Source: an uncultured Candidatus Hydrogenedens sp. (lineage in GTDB: Bacteria; Myxococcota; UBA4151). From it: a stretch of 47,105 bases of DNA. The DNA lies in the NCBI GenBank assembly GCA_902574205.1, contig CACGMS010000007.1, positions 1 to 47,105 of the forward strand, given 5' to 3'. The notes beneath the pieces were generated by a model. It saw nothing but the letters and a program-made list of their open reading frames with translations. It did no database searches and was not told where the DNA came from. Both the position numbers and the translations under genes were made by a program. This document shows positions 1-8,270 of the stretch, one piece after another (within the stretch, counting starts at the first letter, position 1; every line of letters begins with the position of its first letter).

Positions 1-44
1 GCTTTGCGGCGATCGTCGCTGCTGCTGCAAATAGCCGGTCTTAG
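1..44 (+). CDS. tpiA: C-terminal end of probable triosephosphate isomerase (5' truncated)
   Basis: The third forward frame stays open from the window edge and ends at TAG 42-44, giving the tail FAAIVAAAANSRS. Triosephosphate isomerases commonly end in an F..IV.AA-type helix, and tpiA directly upstream of secG is a recurrent bacterial gene order. Only 13 residues are visible, so the identification rests on tail similarity plus synteny with secG. The secG ribosome-binding site AAGGAG starts right after the stop codon, suggesting cotranscription. The upstream sequence would settle it. Confidence 0.55.
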   Translation, partial: FAAIVAAAANSRS

Positions 45-55
45 AAGGAGAAATA

Positions 56-493
56 ATGGGCACGTTTCTGACCATTCTACATGTCGTCATCTGTTTGGTT
101 TTGATCGGCGTCGTGCTTCTGCAAAGTGGTCGCGAGGGTGGCGGTGATATTGGCGGCGGCGGTGGCGGCGGCGGTTTGAAGCCGGTTCAGTCGGGTAATA
201 AGTTCATGGAACGGTTGACCAGCACCATGGCCGTTATTTTCATGATCACATCCATCGTCCTTGCAGCACAGGGTGCAGGGACTTCGGTGATGCAGGGTGA
301 AAAGAGTGACGCTCCTGCTGCCGTGGGTGGCGACGTCGAAAAGGACGAAGCGGCCACCACTGCCGTAGAACTTGACGATCAAGCGAAAGAAGAAGCGCCT
401 GCAGATGATGCGAAAGCCCCAGCTGCAGATGACTCGAAGGCAGCGCCTCCCGCAGCAGCTCCCGCAGCTAGTGACGAGTCGAAAAACGAGTAG
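56..493 (+). CDS. secG: Preprotein translocase subunit SecG
   Basis: SecG is the small accessory subunit of the SecYEG inner-membrane channel and assists SecA-driven export. The 145-residue product has two hydrophobic helices (about residues 3-22 and 53-72) joined by the typical cytoplasmic loop containing LLQSGREGGGDIGGG and a run of eight glycines, the hallmark of the family. The first ATG follows AAGGAG (45-50) at good spacing. After the second helix there is an Ala/Glu/Asp/Lys-rich tail of about 70 residues that makes it longer than E. coli SecG (110 residues); such low-complexity tails are common in deltaproteobacterial SecG. It lies between a probable tpiA tail and tRNA-Leu. A small hairpin (500-517) without a T-tract follows. 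Confidence 0.95.
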   Translation: MGTFLTILHVVICLVLIGVVLLQSGREGGGDIGGGGGGGGLKPVQSGNKFMERLTSTMAVIFMITSIVLAAQGAGTSVMQGEKSDAPAAVGGDVEKDEAATTAVELDDQAKEEAPADDAKAPAADDSKAAPPAAAPAASDESKNE

Positions 494-570
494 ATTGTTC
501 AGTACTTCAACGTACTGGCGCGGGTTTCGGTTGACCGTTTGCTTTGGTTTCCCTAGAGCCCGCACCGCCT

Positions 571-656
<86 letters not shown>

Positions 657-692
657 AGAGGACGCATTTTTGTGCGTCCTCTTTTCGTTTTT
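657..692 (+). terminator. Rho-independent terminator after tRNA-Leu
   Basis: A perfect 10-bp stem (657-666 with 673-682) encloses the loop TTTTTG and is followed by TTTCGTTTTT. It begins one base after the tRNA CCA, so it should end the secG/tRNA transcript. Confidence 0.9.
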
Positions 693-716
693 GCGTTCAG
701 CGGTTAGCGCCAGTTT

Positions 717-2198
717 ATGATCAAAAATACCTACACCGCCCGATTCGCTGTTCTTCTGCTGTTACCAAGCTTTGCCTGCGTAACTCCCGGGCCACCTGTA
801 CCTGCGCCGCCAGCGGTTGCGGATGGATTGAATCTTAAGCCCAACAGTGCAGATCAGCGAGCGGCGACGGATTTGTTGGTTAAGCTGATTCAAGCCGATA
901 CATCGAACCCTCCGGGGAACGAAGGTTTGGCCGTTACGGTCTTGAGCGAGTTCTTTAAAGCGCATGGCATCAAGACGCGCGTGCTCACGCCCGATGGCTT
1001 GGAAGATCGACCGATTTTAGTCGCGGAGTTACGAGCGCCAAGGCGATTCAAGAAGCCCATGATTTTGTTGGGGCATACCGATGTGGTCCCGGCTAACCCT
1101 AAAGCCTGGAAAAATGGATTAGGTCCCTTCGTTGGGCGTGAACAGGATGGCTACATCTGGGGGCGCGGTGCGCTCGATATGAAAGGCATGTTAGCCGTAC
1201 AAGCGATGAGTATGGTGCTGATCAAGAGGCACTTTGAGAAATCAAAGACCCACAAGCTTGAGCGCGATGTCTTCATGGTGGCGACGCCCGATGAAGAAGA
1301 TGCGGGCTTGGGCGCCCAATATGTAGCCGACAATATGGAGAAGCTTTTTGGGGATCGAGCGGAGTACGTGATCAACGAGGGCGGTATTGGTCTTCGAGAT
1401 CTGATCACCCAAGGGCAAAACATATGGGCTGTTAGCGTTGCTGAGCGTGGTAATGTTTGGATTGAGGTGAGCGTCAAAGGGGAGACAGGTCATGGGAGTC
1501 AGCCCTGGGATGGTTTTGCAGTTCAAAAGCTTATCGATGGGATCGCTCGTTTGCGTCGGTCTCCGTTCCCGGTGCATCTGAATCGAGCCACCCGAGAAAT
1601 GCTCCGACGCACTGCACCTGCAGCGGGATTTCCTCGTGGGTTCATGATGGCTCGTGCCTGGCTGGTCAAAGGAAGTTTGACCTCGAAGCGGTCGACCAAC
1701 GCATCGGTTCGAAACACCTGTGTTGAAACAGGACTTAGAGCAGGGGGGCCGCGCCCCAATGTGATTCCGCCAAAGGCTAGCGCCACATTTGATTGTCGCA
1801 TTCTGCCCGAGCGAGACCCTGAACAGTTGGTTGAGGCGGTTCGACATAAGCTGGGAATCGATGAGGTTGAGATTAAGGTCATCTCGAAGCGGCCAGGAAC
1901 GCAGAGCGAATGGACCAGTCAACTGTTTGGAGCTTTTGAGCGACATCTTCCTGCTGATGGACGTGATGTGGTTGCTCCTGTGGTGAGTCCGGGGTCGACG
2001 GATTCGGCTTGGTTTCGCCTTAAAGATGTACCCTATGTTTATGGCATCGCTCCCTTTATGATCTCGCAAGCTGATTTGGCGACGATGCATGGTGTGAATG
2101 AGCGAATAGCGGTCTCCGAATTGCACGCTGGAGTCGCTCGTTTAACACGGATTGTTGCGGATATTGCTGGGGCTCTTCGACCCCAATTCAAGGACTAG
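717..2198 (+). CDS. Exported M20-family metallopeptidase (carboxypeptidase/deacylase type)
   Basis: A 493-residue member of the M20/M25/M40 zinc peptidase family, which hydrolyses peptide or N-acyl bonds with two bridging zinc ions. Visible metal and catalytic elements are GHTDVVP (His120, Asp122), GALDMKG (Asp154, bridging) and PDEEDAG (Glu193 catalytic base, Glu194 ligand). A later GETGHGSQPWDG resembles the lid/dimerisation-domain His motif. The N-terminus is a hydrophobic leader ending in PSFAC at residue 21, which could be a weak lipobox or a spacer before a Pro-rich linker, so the protein is probably periplasmic or membrane-anchored. There is no strong Shine-Dalgarno before ATG 717, so the start is less certain than the fold. 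Only three bases separate it from the next gene. The substrate cannot be inferred. Confidence 0.85.
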   Translation: MIKNTYTARFAVLLLLPSFACVTPGPPVPAPPAVADGLNLKPNSADQRAATDLLVKLIQADTSNPPGNEGLAVTVLSEFFKAHGIKTRVLTPDGLEDRPILVAELRAPRRFKKPMILLGHTDVVPANPKAWKNGLGPFVGREQDGYIWGRGALDMKGMLAVQAMSMVLIKRHFEKSKTHKLERDVFMVATPDEEDAGLGAQYVADNMEKLFGDRAEYVINEGGIGLRDLITQGQNIWAVSVAERGNVWIEVSVKGETGHGSQPWDGFAVQKLIDGIARLRRSPFPVHLNRATREMLRRTAPAAGFPRGFMMARAWLVKGSLTSKRSTNASVRNTCVETGLRAGGPRPNVIPPKASATFDCRILPERDPEQLVEAVRHKLGIDEVEIKVISKRPGTQSEWTSQLFGAFERHLPADGRDVVAPVVSPGSTDSAWFRLKDVPYVYGIAPFMISQADLATMHGVNERIAVSELHAGVARLTRIVADIAGALRPQFKD

Positions 2199-2201
2199 AT
2201 A

Positions 2202-2726
2202 ATGCGCTTAGCTGCAGTTTTATGGATCGGTCTGAGTTCGTCGTCGGTCTGGGCTCAATACGCTCCCAATTCCACCGGTTTGGGGGTGATGACGGTCGCT
2301 GGTAACGATACCCTCAGGCTGGATACCCAACTGGGTGTTGGTCTTATGGGAACCAGGCAGATCGGGGTGGGTTCATGGAGTTGGATATATCGTGGCATCA
2401 TCGCGGCGACGACCGCCAATTTTGATCGCAATCAGACAACCTTTCTACCGGCTTGGATTGGTACGGGTTTGCGTTACGATTTTATGGATGACCGCTTTCG
2501 GCCCTTTGTTGTGGCGAGCGGTACCTACTACCAGCTCACGAATGCGCCCGCCGATTTTGAAGCCGGCACTTACATGGTTGGAGCGAGCCTTCGCGCCGGG
2601 ATTGAACATTACATCGCTTCTGAAATTAGTGTACAACTCGATTTCGGTGGCACGTGGTTTATACAGCTGGATCGCACGGATCCCGTAACCCTAGATGCTG
2701 TCGTGGGCGTTAAGGTGCATTACTAG
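2202..2726 (+). CDS. Small outer-membrane beta-barrel protein, function unknown
   Basis: A 174-residue protein with an evident Sec signal peptide (cleavage probably after SSSVWA). It then shows alternating hydrophobic/polar strands with aromatic girdle residues and a C-terminal strand ending VGVKVHY, typical of an 8-stranded outer-membrane barrel. Segments such as GIIAATTANFDRNQ, AWIGTGLRYDFMDDRFRPFV and ASLRAGIEHYI resemble the strand-turn-strand pattern of OmpA-barrel/OmpW-size proteins. It starts 3 bases after the M20 peptidase stop, so it is probably cotranscribed and translationally coupled. No specific family was recognised. Confidence 0.7.
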   Translation: MRLAAVLWIGLSSSSVWAQYAPNSTGLGVMTVAGNDTLRLDTQLGVGLMGTRQIGVGSWSWIYRGIIAATTANFDRNQTTFLPAWIGTGLRYDFMDDRFRPFVVASGTYYQLTNAPADFEAGTYMVGASLRAGIEHYIASEISVQLDFGGTWFIQLDRTDPVTLDAVVGVKVHY

Positions 2727-2744
2727 AACTGAAGGACTGGAAGC

Positions 2745-3227
2745 ATGCCGTTGGATTCAGAGCAAATCGAGAAGCAGATTCTTCGTTTTCAAGACGAGTT
2801 GTTTGATCGCGGTTTGCGGCTAACCAAACAGCGTGAGCAGGTCTTTCGAATTGTTTTGGGGGCTGAAGGCCATCTAAGCGCTGAAGATCTTCATCGCCAA
2901 GTGCGCGAGCAGAACCGGTCGATTGGTTTTGCTACGGTCTATCGAACGCTCCGTGTTCTCGTGGATTGTGGTTTGATCGAAGTCCGTCAATTTGGTGATG
3001 GGGTGCAGCGGTATGAGAGTGCCGCCGGTGATCATCATGATCACATGATTTGTGTCGCTTGCGGCGAGGTGTTCGAGTTTGAAGATGATGAAATCGAACG
3101 CTTACAAATCAAAGCAGCCGAATCTCGTGGATTTGAAATTGTGAGTCATCGTTTGGATATCTATATTCGCCGCTGCGACTCGCCCAAGTGTGGTCCGCTG
3201 TCGAAACGGCGTTTGAACCATCGATAG
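2745..3227 (+). CDS. fur: Fur-family metal-responsive transcriptional regulator
   Basis: A 160-residue Fur superfamily repressor that senses a metal ion and controls uptake or stress genes. The N-terminal winged helix includes RLTKQREQVFRIVL and the recognition-helix region SIGFATVYRTLRVL (about residues 59-72). The metal-binding signature DHHDH is at residues 96-100, followed by CVAC (Cys103, Cys106) and a C-terminal Cys144-x4-Cys149 pair, matching the four-Cys structural zinc site of Fur/PerR-type proteins. Sequence alone does not separate Fur from Zur or PerR, so the symbol is provisional. ATG 2745 follows a GGA-rich stretch at 2732-2740. It sits just after the outer-membrane barrel gene, possibly in the same operon. 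A second promoter-sized gap follows. Confidence 0.85.
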   Translation: MPLDSEQIEKQILRFQDELFDRGLRLTKQREQVFRIVLGAEGHLSAEDLHRQVREQNRSIGFATVYRTLRVLVDCGLIEVRQFGDGVQRYESAAGDHHDHMICVACGEVFEFEDDEIERLQIKAAESRGFEIVSHRLDIYIRRCDSPKCGPLSKRRLNHR

Positions 3228-3280
3228 GGGTTTGCAGCCAGAGGCTGGTAACGCTATTGTCTAGCTCCAAAGGAGACGTT

Positions 3281-5395
3281 ATGCGATGTAGTGCCTTGAT
3301 GGCGATGGCGACCTCTGTGTTGCTCGCCTTGCCTGCTCACGCGCAACGATTATTCAAAGTCGAAACGATGTCCGACCAAAACTGCCGCGTGGTGGAGCAT
3401 AATAGCATTACAGGGGATGATGCTGGCGGCATCGCTGTATCGGAACAGAGGGTATACTATAATGGCGATACCGCAGCTGGTGAGTTCAACCTTAGTAACC
3501 TAGGCAATGCGCGACGGGTGTCAGGAAGCGCTCGTTATTCGATGATTTCCAACCTTTATAACGGCAAGCTTTACGCACTATGGAACCGTCAACGCAATCA
3601 ACCGGTTTCGACTCGTACTACTATGCTTGGCATGACATTCGATGCGCTCAAAGAACTGGATAACGACCTCAATCCGACTCAGAACATGATCACCTTGTCT
3701 CAAGGCATTAATCTTTCCCGTTCGTATTCGAGTACGGGCCATGTCTTGCTGGCTGGTTACCATGCGATGGGCATTGGGACCTACAATGGTCGTTGGTATG
3801 TGATCAGCTTTGAAAACGGTCAGGTCACCGATGTTGGTCCACGGGGAGCGACCCGTGCCTATCATTGTGAGAGCTGGGCGAAGTGGGGTGTTCTTGAATA
3901 CTACGATGATCAGTTTTATGCCTTGTTTCGTACCTATCTTCAGCAGAACTTTTCTCGGGTCAACATGAGCAGCGGACAGAGGGTCGCTTCGTTTGCCTTT
4001 CGGAGCCTGGGCGATATGTGTTCGTTCTCGGTTTCTCCAGAGTTGCAAAAGTGGTACTTTCAGCATGAATCACGTTCGCAGTTTGGTGGGAGATTGGAGA
4101 GTGTGGGCTTTTGCGATGCGACGATCATCACCAATCGTCCGCCGATATGGACAGTCCCCGGCCCGCTGACCGTCTATGCCGGTCAGATGCTGCGAGCGAA
4201 CGTGGGCGTGGTTGACGCTGACGACGACCAATTGGAGGTTACGGTTCGAGGTATGCCATCGGGAGCGATTTGGAATCGACAGGCGGGTAAGTTTCGTTGG
4301 CAGCCAACGCTCGCTGATGCCGGCGAACATAGTGTTCGGTTCGGCGCGCAAGAGATTCGTGACGATGGACAAGAGCCGTTGTCGAGTGAAGCCGAGTTCG
4401 TGATCAACGTGATTGGGCTCAACCAAGCCCCTGAGTTCATTACGGCTCCACCAGCCGCTTCGATCGCTCAGGGGGATGTGTTTAGGTACGAGATGTTTGC
4501 TGCCGATCCTGAGGCTGCCGGCGAAGTCGTTTATGGGCTCATTGAGGGACCTCCCGCCATGACGCTTGAAGGCAATGTCTTGTCCTGGACTGCTGATTTG
4601 CGACCGAGTGAGACCGCCGATGTGCGCGTCTTTGCGGCAGACATTGAAGGGAACCGTGGTTACCAGAGCTTTAGTATTGGTGTGGATACGCACCCTCAGG
4701 CGCCGGTTGCGGTCATTGTTGCACAGGACTCGGAGCTCGGTCCGGGCCGCGTGCAACTGAGTGGCGTTCCAAGTTACGCCATGGGTGACCGAGTGCTGAC
4801 TTATGATTGGCAGTTGGTCAGCTACCCTGAGGGTATTTTACCGCCGCCAGTCGCTTCGGCTACTGCGCCTGTAACCAGTGCGCTTTTGCGCTCTAAAGGT
4901 GTGTATAGGTTTGAGCTTCAAGTCCATGATGGTGAGCTTTTCTCCAATATTGTGGGTATCGATCTCACCGTGATCAACGTGGCACCTGTTGCCGTCGTTG
5001 GTGAGCCTATCGAGTTCGAAATTTCGGATGGCAACGAGATTGCAATTACGCTCGATGGTTCCGAGTCGTACGATGCCAACTCTGAGGATTCGGTGAACTG
5101 TGTTTGGGCTCAGTCCGAAGGACCGACGGTAACTCTTGAGGAGCCTGATTCGTTGGTTACCCAGTTTGTCGCGATGGAAGCCGGTGATTATGCGTTTACG
5201 CTGACTTGCAGCGATAGCGAACTTACCGGGGAAGCCGTATCGCTGGTTGTTACGGGTACGTTAACTGAACCAACGAATACCGGGGTTACGACAAGGCCGC
5301 CTGCGACGCCGGATGATGGATGCAGCTCGATGGCTGTTTCCACCTGGTTACTTTTCGCTTTAGCTGCGCTCCGAAGACGACGTAAAACCGCCTGA
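3281..5395 (+). CDS. MYXO-CTERM surface protein A with Ig-like/PKD-like repeats
   Basis: A 704-residue secreted protein. ATG 3281 is chosen because AAAGGAG (3269-3275) precedes it and a clean signal peptide (MRCSALMAMATSVLLALPAHA) follows; an upstream in-frame ATG at 3188 lies inside fur. Residues about 22-285 form a domain I do not recognise, with repeated Tyr/Trp-rich strands suggestive of a beta-propeller. From NRPPIW onward there are tandem Ig-like (putative cadherin/He_PIG-like) modules: PSGAIWN, FRWQPTLADAGEHSV, then PKD-like segments with LDGSESYDANSED. The C-terminus (DDGCSSM, hydrophobic helix, RRRRK) fits the MYXO-CTERM sorting signal, in which a Cys precedes a short transmembrane helix and Arg cluster and is processed by a myxosortase. 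The 3' half is repeated, apparently base for base, in the next gene. Confidence 0.8.
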   Translation: MRCSALMAMATSVLLALPAHAQRLFKVETMSDQNCRVVEHNSITGDDAGGIAVSEQRVYYNGDTAAGEFNLSNLGNARRVSGSARYSMISNLYNGKLYALWNRQRNQPVSTRTTMLGMTFDALKELDNDLNPTQNMITLSQGINLSRSYSSTGHVLLAGYHAMGIGTYNGRWYVISFENGQVTDVGPRGATRAYHCESWAKWGVLEYYDDQFYALFRTYLQQNFSRVNMSSGQRVASFAFRSLGDMCSFSVSPELQKWYFQHESRSQFGGRLESVGFCDATIITNRPPIWTVPGPLTVYAGQMLRANVGVVDADDDQLEVTVRGMPSGAIWNRQAGKFRWQPTLADAGEHSVRFGAQEIRDDGQEPLSSEAEFVINVIGLNQAPEFITAPPAASIAQGDVFRYEMFAADPEAAGEVVYGLIEGPPAMTLEGNVLSWTADLRPSETADVRVFAADIEGNRGYQSFSIGVDTHPQAPVAVIVAQDSELGPGRVQLSGVPSYAMGDRVLTYDWQLVSYPEGILPPPVASATAPVTSALLRSKGVYRFELQVHDGELFSNIVGIDLTVINVAPVAVVGEPIEFEISDGNEIAITLDGSESYDANSEDSVNCVWAQSEGPTVTLEEPDSLVTQFVAMEAGDYAFTLTCSDSELTGEAVSLVVTGTLTEPTNTGVTTRPPATPDDGCSSMAVSTWLLFALAALRRRRKTA

Positions 5396-5436
5396 TTGCC
5401 ATGGGGGCTTGAGCCTTGGAGTTGGCTATGGAATCC
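4243..5436 (+). repeat. Direct repeat copy 1 (1,194 bp, apparently identical to 6217-7410)
   Basis: From base 4243 to 5436 the sequence matches 6217-7410 at a constant offset of 1,974 bases. I saw no difference in the lines compared, and the translations in both sense and antisense frames agree throughout. The repeat covers the Ig/PKD modules, the sorting tail, the stop codon and about 40 bases of spacer. Just upstream (about 4133-4242) the copies are clearly homologous but differ at about 18 of 111 positions. Confidence 0.93.
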
Positions 5437-5467
5437 TAGGGGAGACCTTCCTCTAAGGATTGCCCGC

Positions 5468-7369
5468 ATGCGCGTCTTGCTCGTTCTGTCGTTCTTCTTA
5501 TTCTCTTCGGTACATGCGTACGCTGCTTCAGGTGGTCCTGATGCGAGCGGGTATCGCTGGGTTGATAGCAATGAGCCGGGCGGACCGACGTTCAACTATG
5601 AAGCTGTTAATGGATCTCGTGTTTCATTTGCCGATGATTCGGTGTCGGGGCCTTACTCCATTGGATTTCCCTTCCGCTATTACGGTCAGACCTACTCGCA
5701 GTTTTGGGTGAGCTCGAATGGATTCATGACATTCGTTCGTCCGTCTGGTACTGGTCACGGATGTTGTAACGGCTATAATTTAGGCGGTCGCCAGGGTTTT
5801 GCGACAATGATTGCTGGCTACTGGACTGACCTCCTTGGCTCGGCAGGGATCTATCGGACCCGCGGCGAAGCCGGACGCCGAGTTTTAGTCTTTCAGCAGC
5901 AGGGTCGCGAGTACGGGGCGGTTCCAGAGGTTCAATATCAAATTAAACTTTATGAGAGCTCTGGGCAGGTTGAGATCCATGTTCGCACTGCGGGAGTGCA
6001 GAGGCACAATGCTGCCGTCGGTATCCAAAACCAAGACCGTGATGTGGGCTTGACGTATCGCAGTGGTCGCTTTTCGCTCAACAACACGGCGATTCGGTTT
6101 ATGAGTAACAGTCCGCCTGTATGGACAATCCCTGCGCCTTTGACTGTCTATGCCGGTCAGATCCTTCGCGCGAATGTGGGCGTCGGTGACGCTGACGACG
6201 ACCAATTGGAGGTTATGGTTCGAGGTATGCCATCGGGAGCGATTTGGAATCGACAGGCGGGTAAGTTTCGTTGGCAGCCAACGCTCGCTGATGCCGGCGA
6301 ACATAGTGTTCGGTTCGGCGCGCAAGAGATTCGTGACGATGGACAAGAGCCGTTGTCGAGTGAAGCCGAGTTCGTGATCAACGTGATTGGGCTCAACCAA
6401 GCCCCTGAGTTCATTACGGCTCCACCAGCCGCTTCGATCGCTCAGGGGGATGTGTTTAGGTACGAGATGTTTGCTGCCGATCCTGAGGCTGCCGGCGAAG
6501 TCGTTTATGGGCTCATTGAGGGACCTCCCGCCATGACGCTTGAAGGCAATGTCTTGTCCTGGACTGCTGATTTGCGACCGAGTGAGACCGCCGATGTGCG
6601 CGTCTTTGCGGCAGACATTGAAGGGAACCGTGGTTACCAGAGCTTTAGTATTGGTGTGGATACGCACCCTCAGGCGCCGGTTGCGGTCATTGTTGCACAG
6701 GACTCGGAGCTCGGTCCGGGCCGCGTGCAACTGAGTGGCGTTCCAAGTTACGCCATGGGTGACCGAGTGCTGACTTATGATTGGCAGTTGGTCAGCTACC
6801 CTGAGGGTATTTTACCGCCGCCAGTCGCTTCGGCTACTGCGCCTGTAACCAGTGCGCTTTTGCGCTCTAAAGGTGTGTATAGGTTTGAGCTTCAAGTCCA
6901 TGATGGTGAGCTTTTCTCCAATATTGTGGGTATCGATCTCACCGTGATCAACGTGGCACCTGTTGCCGTCGTTGGTGAGCCTATCGAGTTCGAAATTTCG
7001 GATGGCAACGAGATTGCAATTACGCTCGATGGTTCCGAGTCGTACGATGCCAACTCTGAGGATTCGGTGAACTGTGTTTGGGCTCAGTCCGAAGGACCGA
7101 CGGTAACTCTTGAGGAGCCTGATTCGTTGGTTACCCAGTTTGTCGCGATGGAAGCCGGTGATTATGCGTTTACGCTGACTTGCAGCGATAGCGAACTTAC
7201 CGGGGAAGCCGTATCGCTGGTTGTTACGGGTACGTTAACTGAACCAACGAATACCGGGGTTACGACAAGGCCGCCTGCGACGCCGGATGATGGATGCAGC
7301 TCGATGGCTGTTTCCACCTGGTTACTTTTCGCTTTAGCTGCGCTCCGAAGACGACGTAAAACCGCCTGA
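5468..7369 (+). CDS. MYXO-CTERM surface protein B, nidogen-like N-terminus, paralogue of A
   Basis: A 633-residue secreted protein. ATG 5468 follows TAAGGA (5454-5459) and begins a good signal peptide (RVLLVLSFFLFSSVHAYA); the longer TTG-initiated frame from 5396 has no such support. Residues about 22-215 contain GYRWVDSNEPGG, a FPFRYYGQ motif and VSSNGFMTF followed by AGYWTDL, a pattern seen in nidogen-like/adhesion beta-sandwich domains; this part is unrelated to protein A. From NSPPVWTIPAPLTVYAGQ on it matches protein A, and from residue VRGMPSG to the end the two are identical, including the MYXO-CTERM tail. The product is probably surface-anchored or released. The function is unknown, but Ig/PKD repeats suggest adhesion or a structural stalk. 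Confidence 0.8.
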   Translation: MRVLLVLSFFLFSSVHAYAASGGPDASGYRWVDSNEPGGPTFNYEAVNGSRVSFADDSVSGPYSIGFPFRYYGQTYSQFWVSSNGFMTFVRPSGTGHGCCNGYNLGGRQGFATMIAGYWTDLLGSAGIYRTRGEAGRRVLVFQQQGREYGAVPEVQYQIKLYESSGQVEIHVRTAGVQRHNAAVGIQNQDRDVGLTYRSGRFSLNNTAIRFMSNSPPVWTIPAPLTVYAGQILRANVGVGDADDDQLEVMVRGMPSGAIWNRQAGKFRWQPTLADAGEHSVRFGAQEIRDDGQEPLSSEAEFVINVIGLNQAPEFITAPPAASIAQGDVFRYEMFAADPEAAGEVVYGLIEGPPAMTLEGNVLSWTADLRPSETADVRVFAADIEGNRGYQSFSIGVDTHPQAPVAVIVAQDSELGPGRVQLSGVPSYAMGDRVLTYDWQLVSYPEGILPPPVASATAPVTSALLRSKGVYRFELQVHDGELFSNIVGIDLTVINVAPVAVVGEPIEFEISDGNEIAITLDGSESYDANSEDSVNCVWAQSEGPTVTLEEPDSLVTQFVAMEAGDYAFTLTCSDSELTGEAVSLVVTGTLTEPTNTGVTTRPPATPDDGCSSMAVSTWLLFALAALRRRRKTA

Positions 7370-7410
7370 TTGCCATGGGGGCTTGAGCCTTGGAGTTGGC
7401 TATGGAATCC
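6217..7410 (+). repeat. Direct repeat copy 2 (partner of 4243-5436)
   Basis: Second copy of the tandem repeat. Identity stops after GAATCC at 7405-7410. Beyond that, the spacer is still recognisably similar to the spacer after copy 1 but no longer identical. Confidence 0.93.
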
Positions 7411-7426
7411 AAGGGGTACCTTCCCT

Positions 7427-7512
7427 GAAGGAACGCGTTCATATACGTTGTACCAGTTCTGTTGTTCCTCTTCTGCTTGTCAACTGCGTACACCGGATCG
7501 ATCGAAGGGTAG
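7427..7512 (+). pseudogene. Decayed leader of a third MYXO-CTERM paralogue
   Basis: The spacer after gene B aligns with the spacer plus signal peptide at the start of gene B. A Shine-Dalgarno-like GAAGGA is retained, but the ATG position holds ATA (7441-7443). In that frame the codons read Y V V P V L L F L F C L S T A Y T G S I E G and then TAG at 7510-7512. Gene B reads R V L L V L S F F L F S S V H A Y A A S, so the frame is kept with about one codon lost and GTTCTG, TTC and GCGTAC shared at the base level. I read it as the leftover 5' end of a third tandem copy whose body was deleted, abutting yebC. The alternative is chance similarity of hydrophobic leaders. Confidence 0.55.
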
Positions 7513-7514
7513 CG

Positions 7515-8270
7515 ATGGCAGGTCATAGCAAATGGGCGAACATCAAACATCGTAAGGGTCGCCAAGACGCCAAACGTGCCAAGTTTTGGACAAAGATTCT
7601 GCGCGAGGTCCAAGTGGCTGCGAAGTTGGCAGGACCGGATCCTGATTCCAATCCCAGGCTTCGAGTCTGTCTCAATGATGCACGAAGCCATAATATTCCC
7701 AAGGATACGATCAAACGAGCGATTGAAAAGGGTGCAGGGTTAGCCGGAGGTGAGGACTTCGTCGAGTTGGTCTATGAGGGCTATGCCCCTGGTGGTGTGG
7801 CTATGCTGGTCGAATGTTTGAGTGATAACCGAAACCGCACAGCGGCTAATGTTCGGTCCATATTTAGTAAGGCGGGTGGCAACCTGGGCGCAGAAGGCTC
7901 GGTTGCTTATCTGTTTAATAAACAGGGGAAAATTTGGTTTGATGCCGAATCCTGCGTGGACTTTGATGAAGTGATGATGGGCGCACTTGAGGCAGGTGCT
8001 TTAGATGCCGAAGAAGATGATGGAACCCTTGAGGTGACCTGCGGTGCTTATGACCTTCCGAGTGTCCAAGAGGGACTTGAAACAACGGGCTATAAGCCTA
8101 GTCGGTCCGAAGTCGTTCAGGTGCCGGCAACGACGGTCGCAGTGGATGTTGCGACGGCAAAAAAAGTCATGTCGCTTATCGATAAACTTGAAGACGATGA
8201 TGATGTCCAGCGTGTCAGCAGTAATCTCGAACTGACCGCTGAGGTTGCGGAAGCACTCGAGCACCTGTGA
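7515..8270 (+). CDS. yebC: YebC/PmpR-family (TACO1-like) protein
   Basis: A 251-residue member of the YebC family, described both as transcriptional regulators and as translation factors relieving ribosome stalling (TACO1-like). The diagnostic N-terminus MAGHSKWANIKHRKGRQDAK is followed by LNDARSHNIPKDTIKRAIEKG and the acidic middle EDDGTLEVTCGAYDLPSV, all canonical. Start ATG 7515 fits the family N-terminus; a longer in-frame extension upstream runs through the decayed paralogue leader and is not used. GAAGGG (7504-7509) can serve as ribosome-binding site. The stop overlaps the ruvC GTG by 4 bases, and the order yebC-ruvC-ruvA-ruvB is widely conserved. Confidence 0.95.
   Translation: MAGHSKWANIKHRKGRQDAKRAKFWTKILREVQVAAKLAGPDPDSNPRLRVCLNDARSHNIPKDTIKRAIEKGAGLAGGEDFVELVYEGYAPGGVAMLVECLSDNRNRTAANVRSIFSKAGGNLGAEGSVAYLFNKQGKIWFDAESCVDFDEVMMGALEAGALDAEEDDGTLEVTCGAYDLPSVQEGLETTGYKPSRSEVVQVPATTVAVDVATAKKVMSLIDKLEDDDDVQRVSSNLELTAEVAEALEHL

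Noticed and set aside
500-517. Hairpin CAGTAC-TTCAAC-GTACTG as a secG terminator
   Set aside because: There is no T-tract, and the strong terminator lies after the tRNA.
3188-3280. Longer N-terminus for surface protein A starting at ATG 3188
   Set aside because: It lies inside fur, lacks a ribosome-binding site and would bury the signal peptide; ATG 3281 has AAAGGAG upstream.
5396-5467. TTG-initiated extension of surface protein B
   Set aside because: The added residues come from the repeated spacer, and the signal peptide begins at ATG 5468 after TAAGGA.
4243-7410. Repeat as a transposon or insertion sequence
   Set aside because: No transposase, terminal inverted repeats or target duplication was seen; the repeated part is the coding 3' end of two paralogues.
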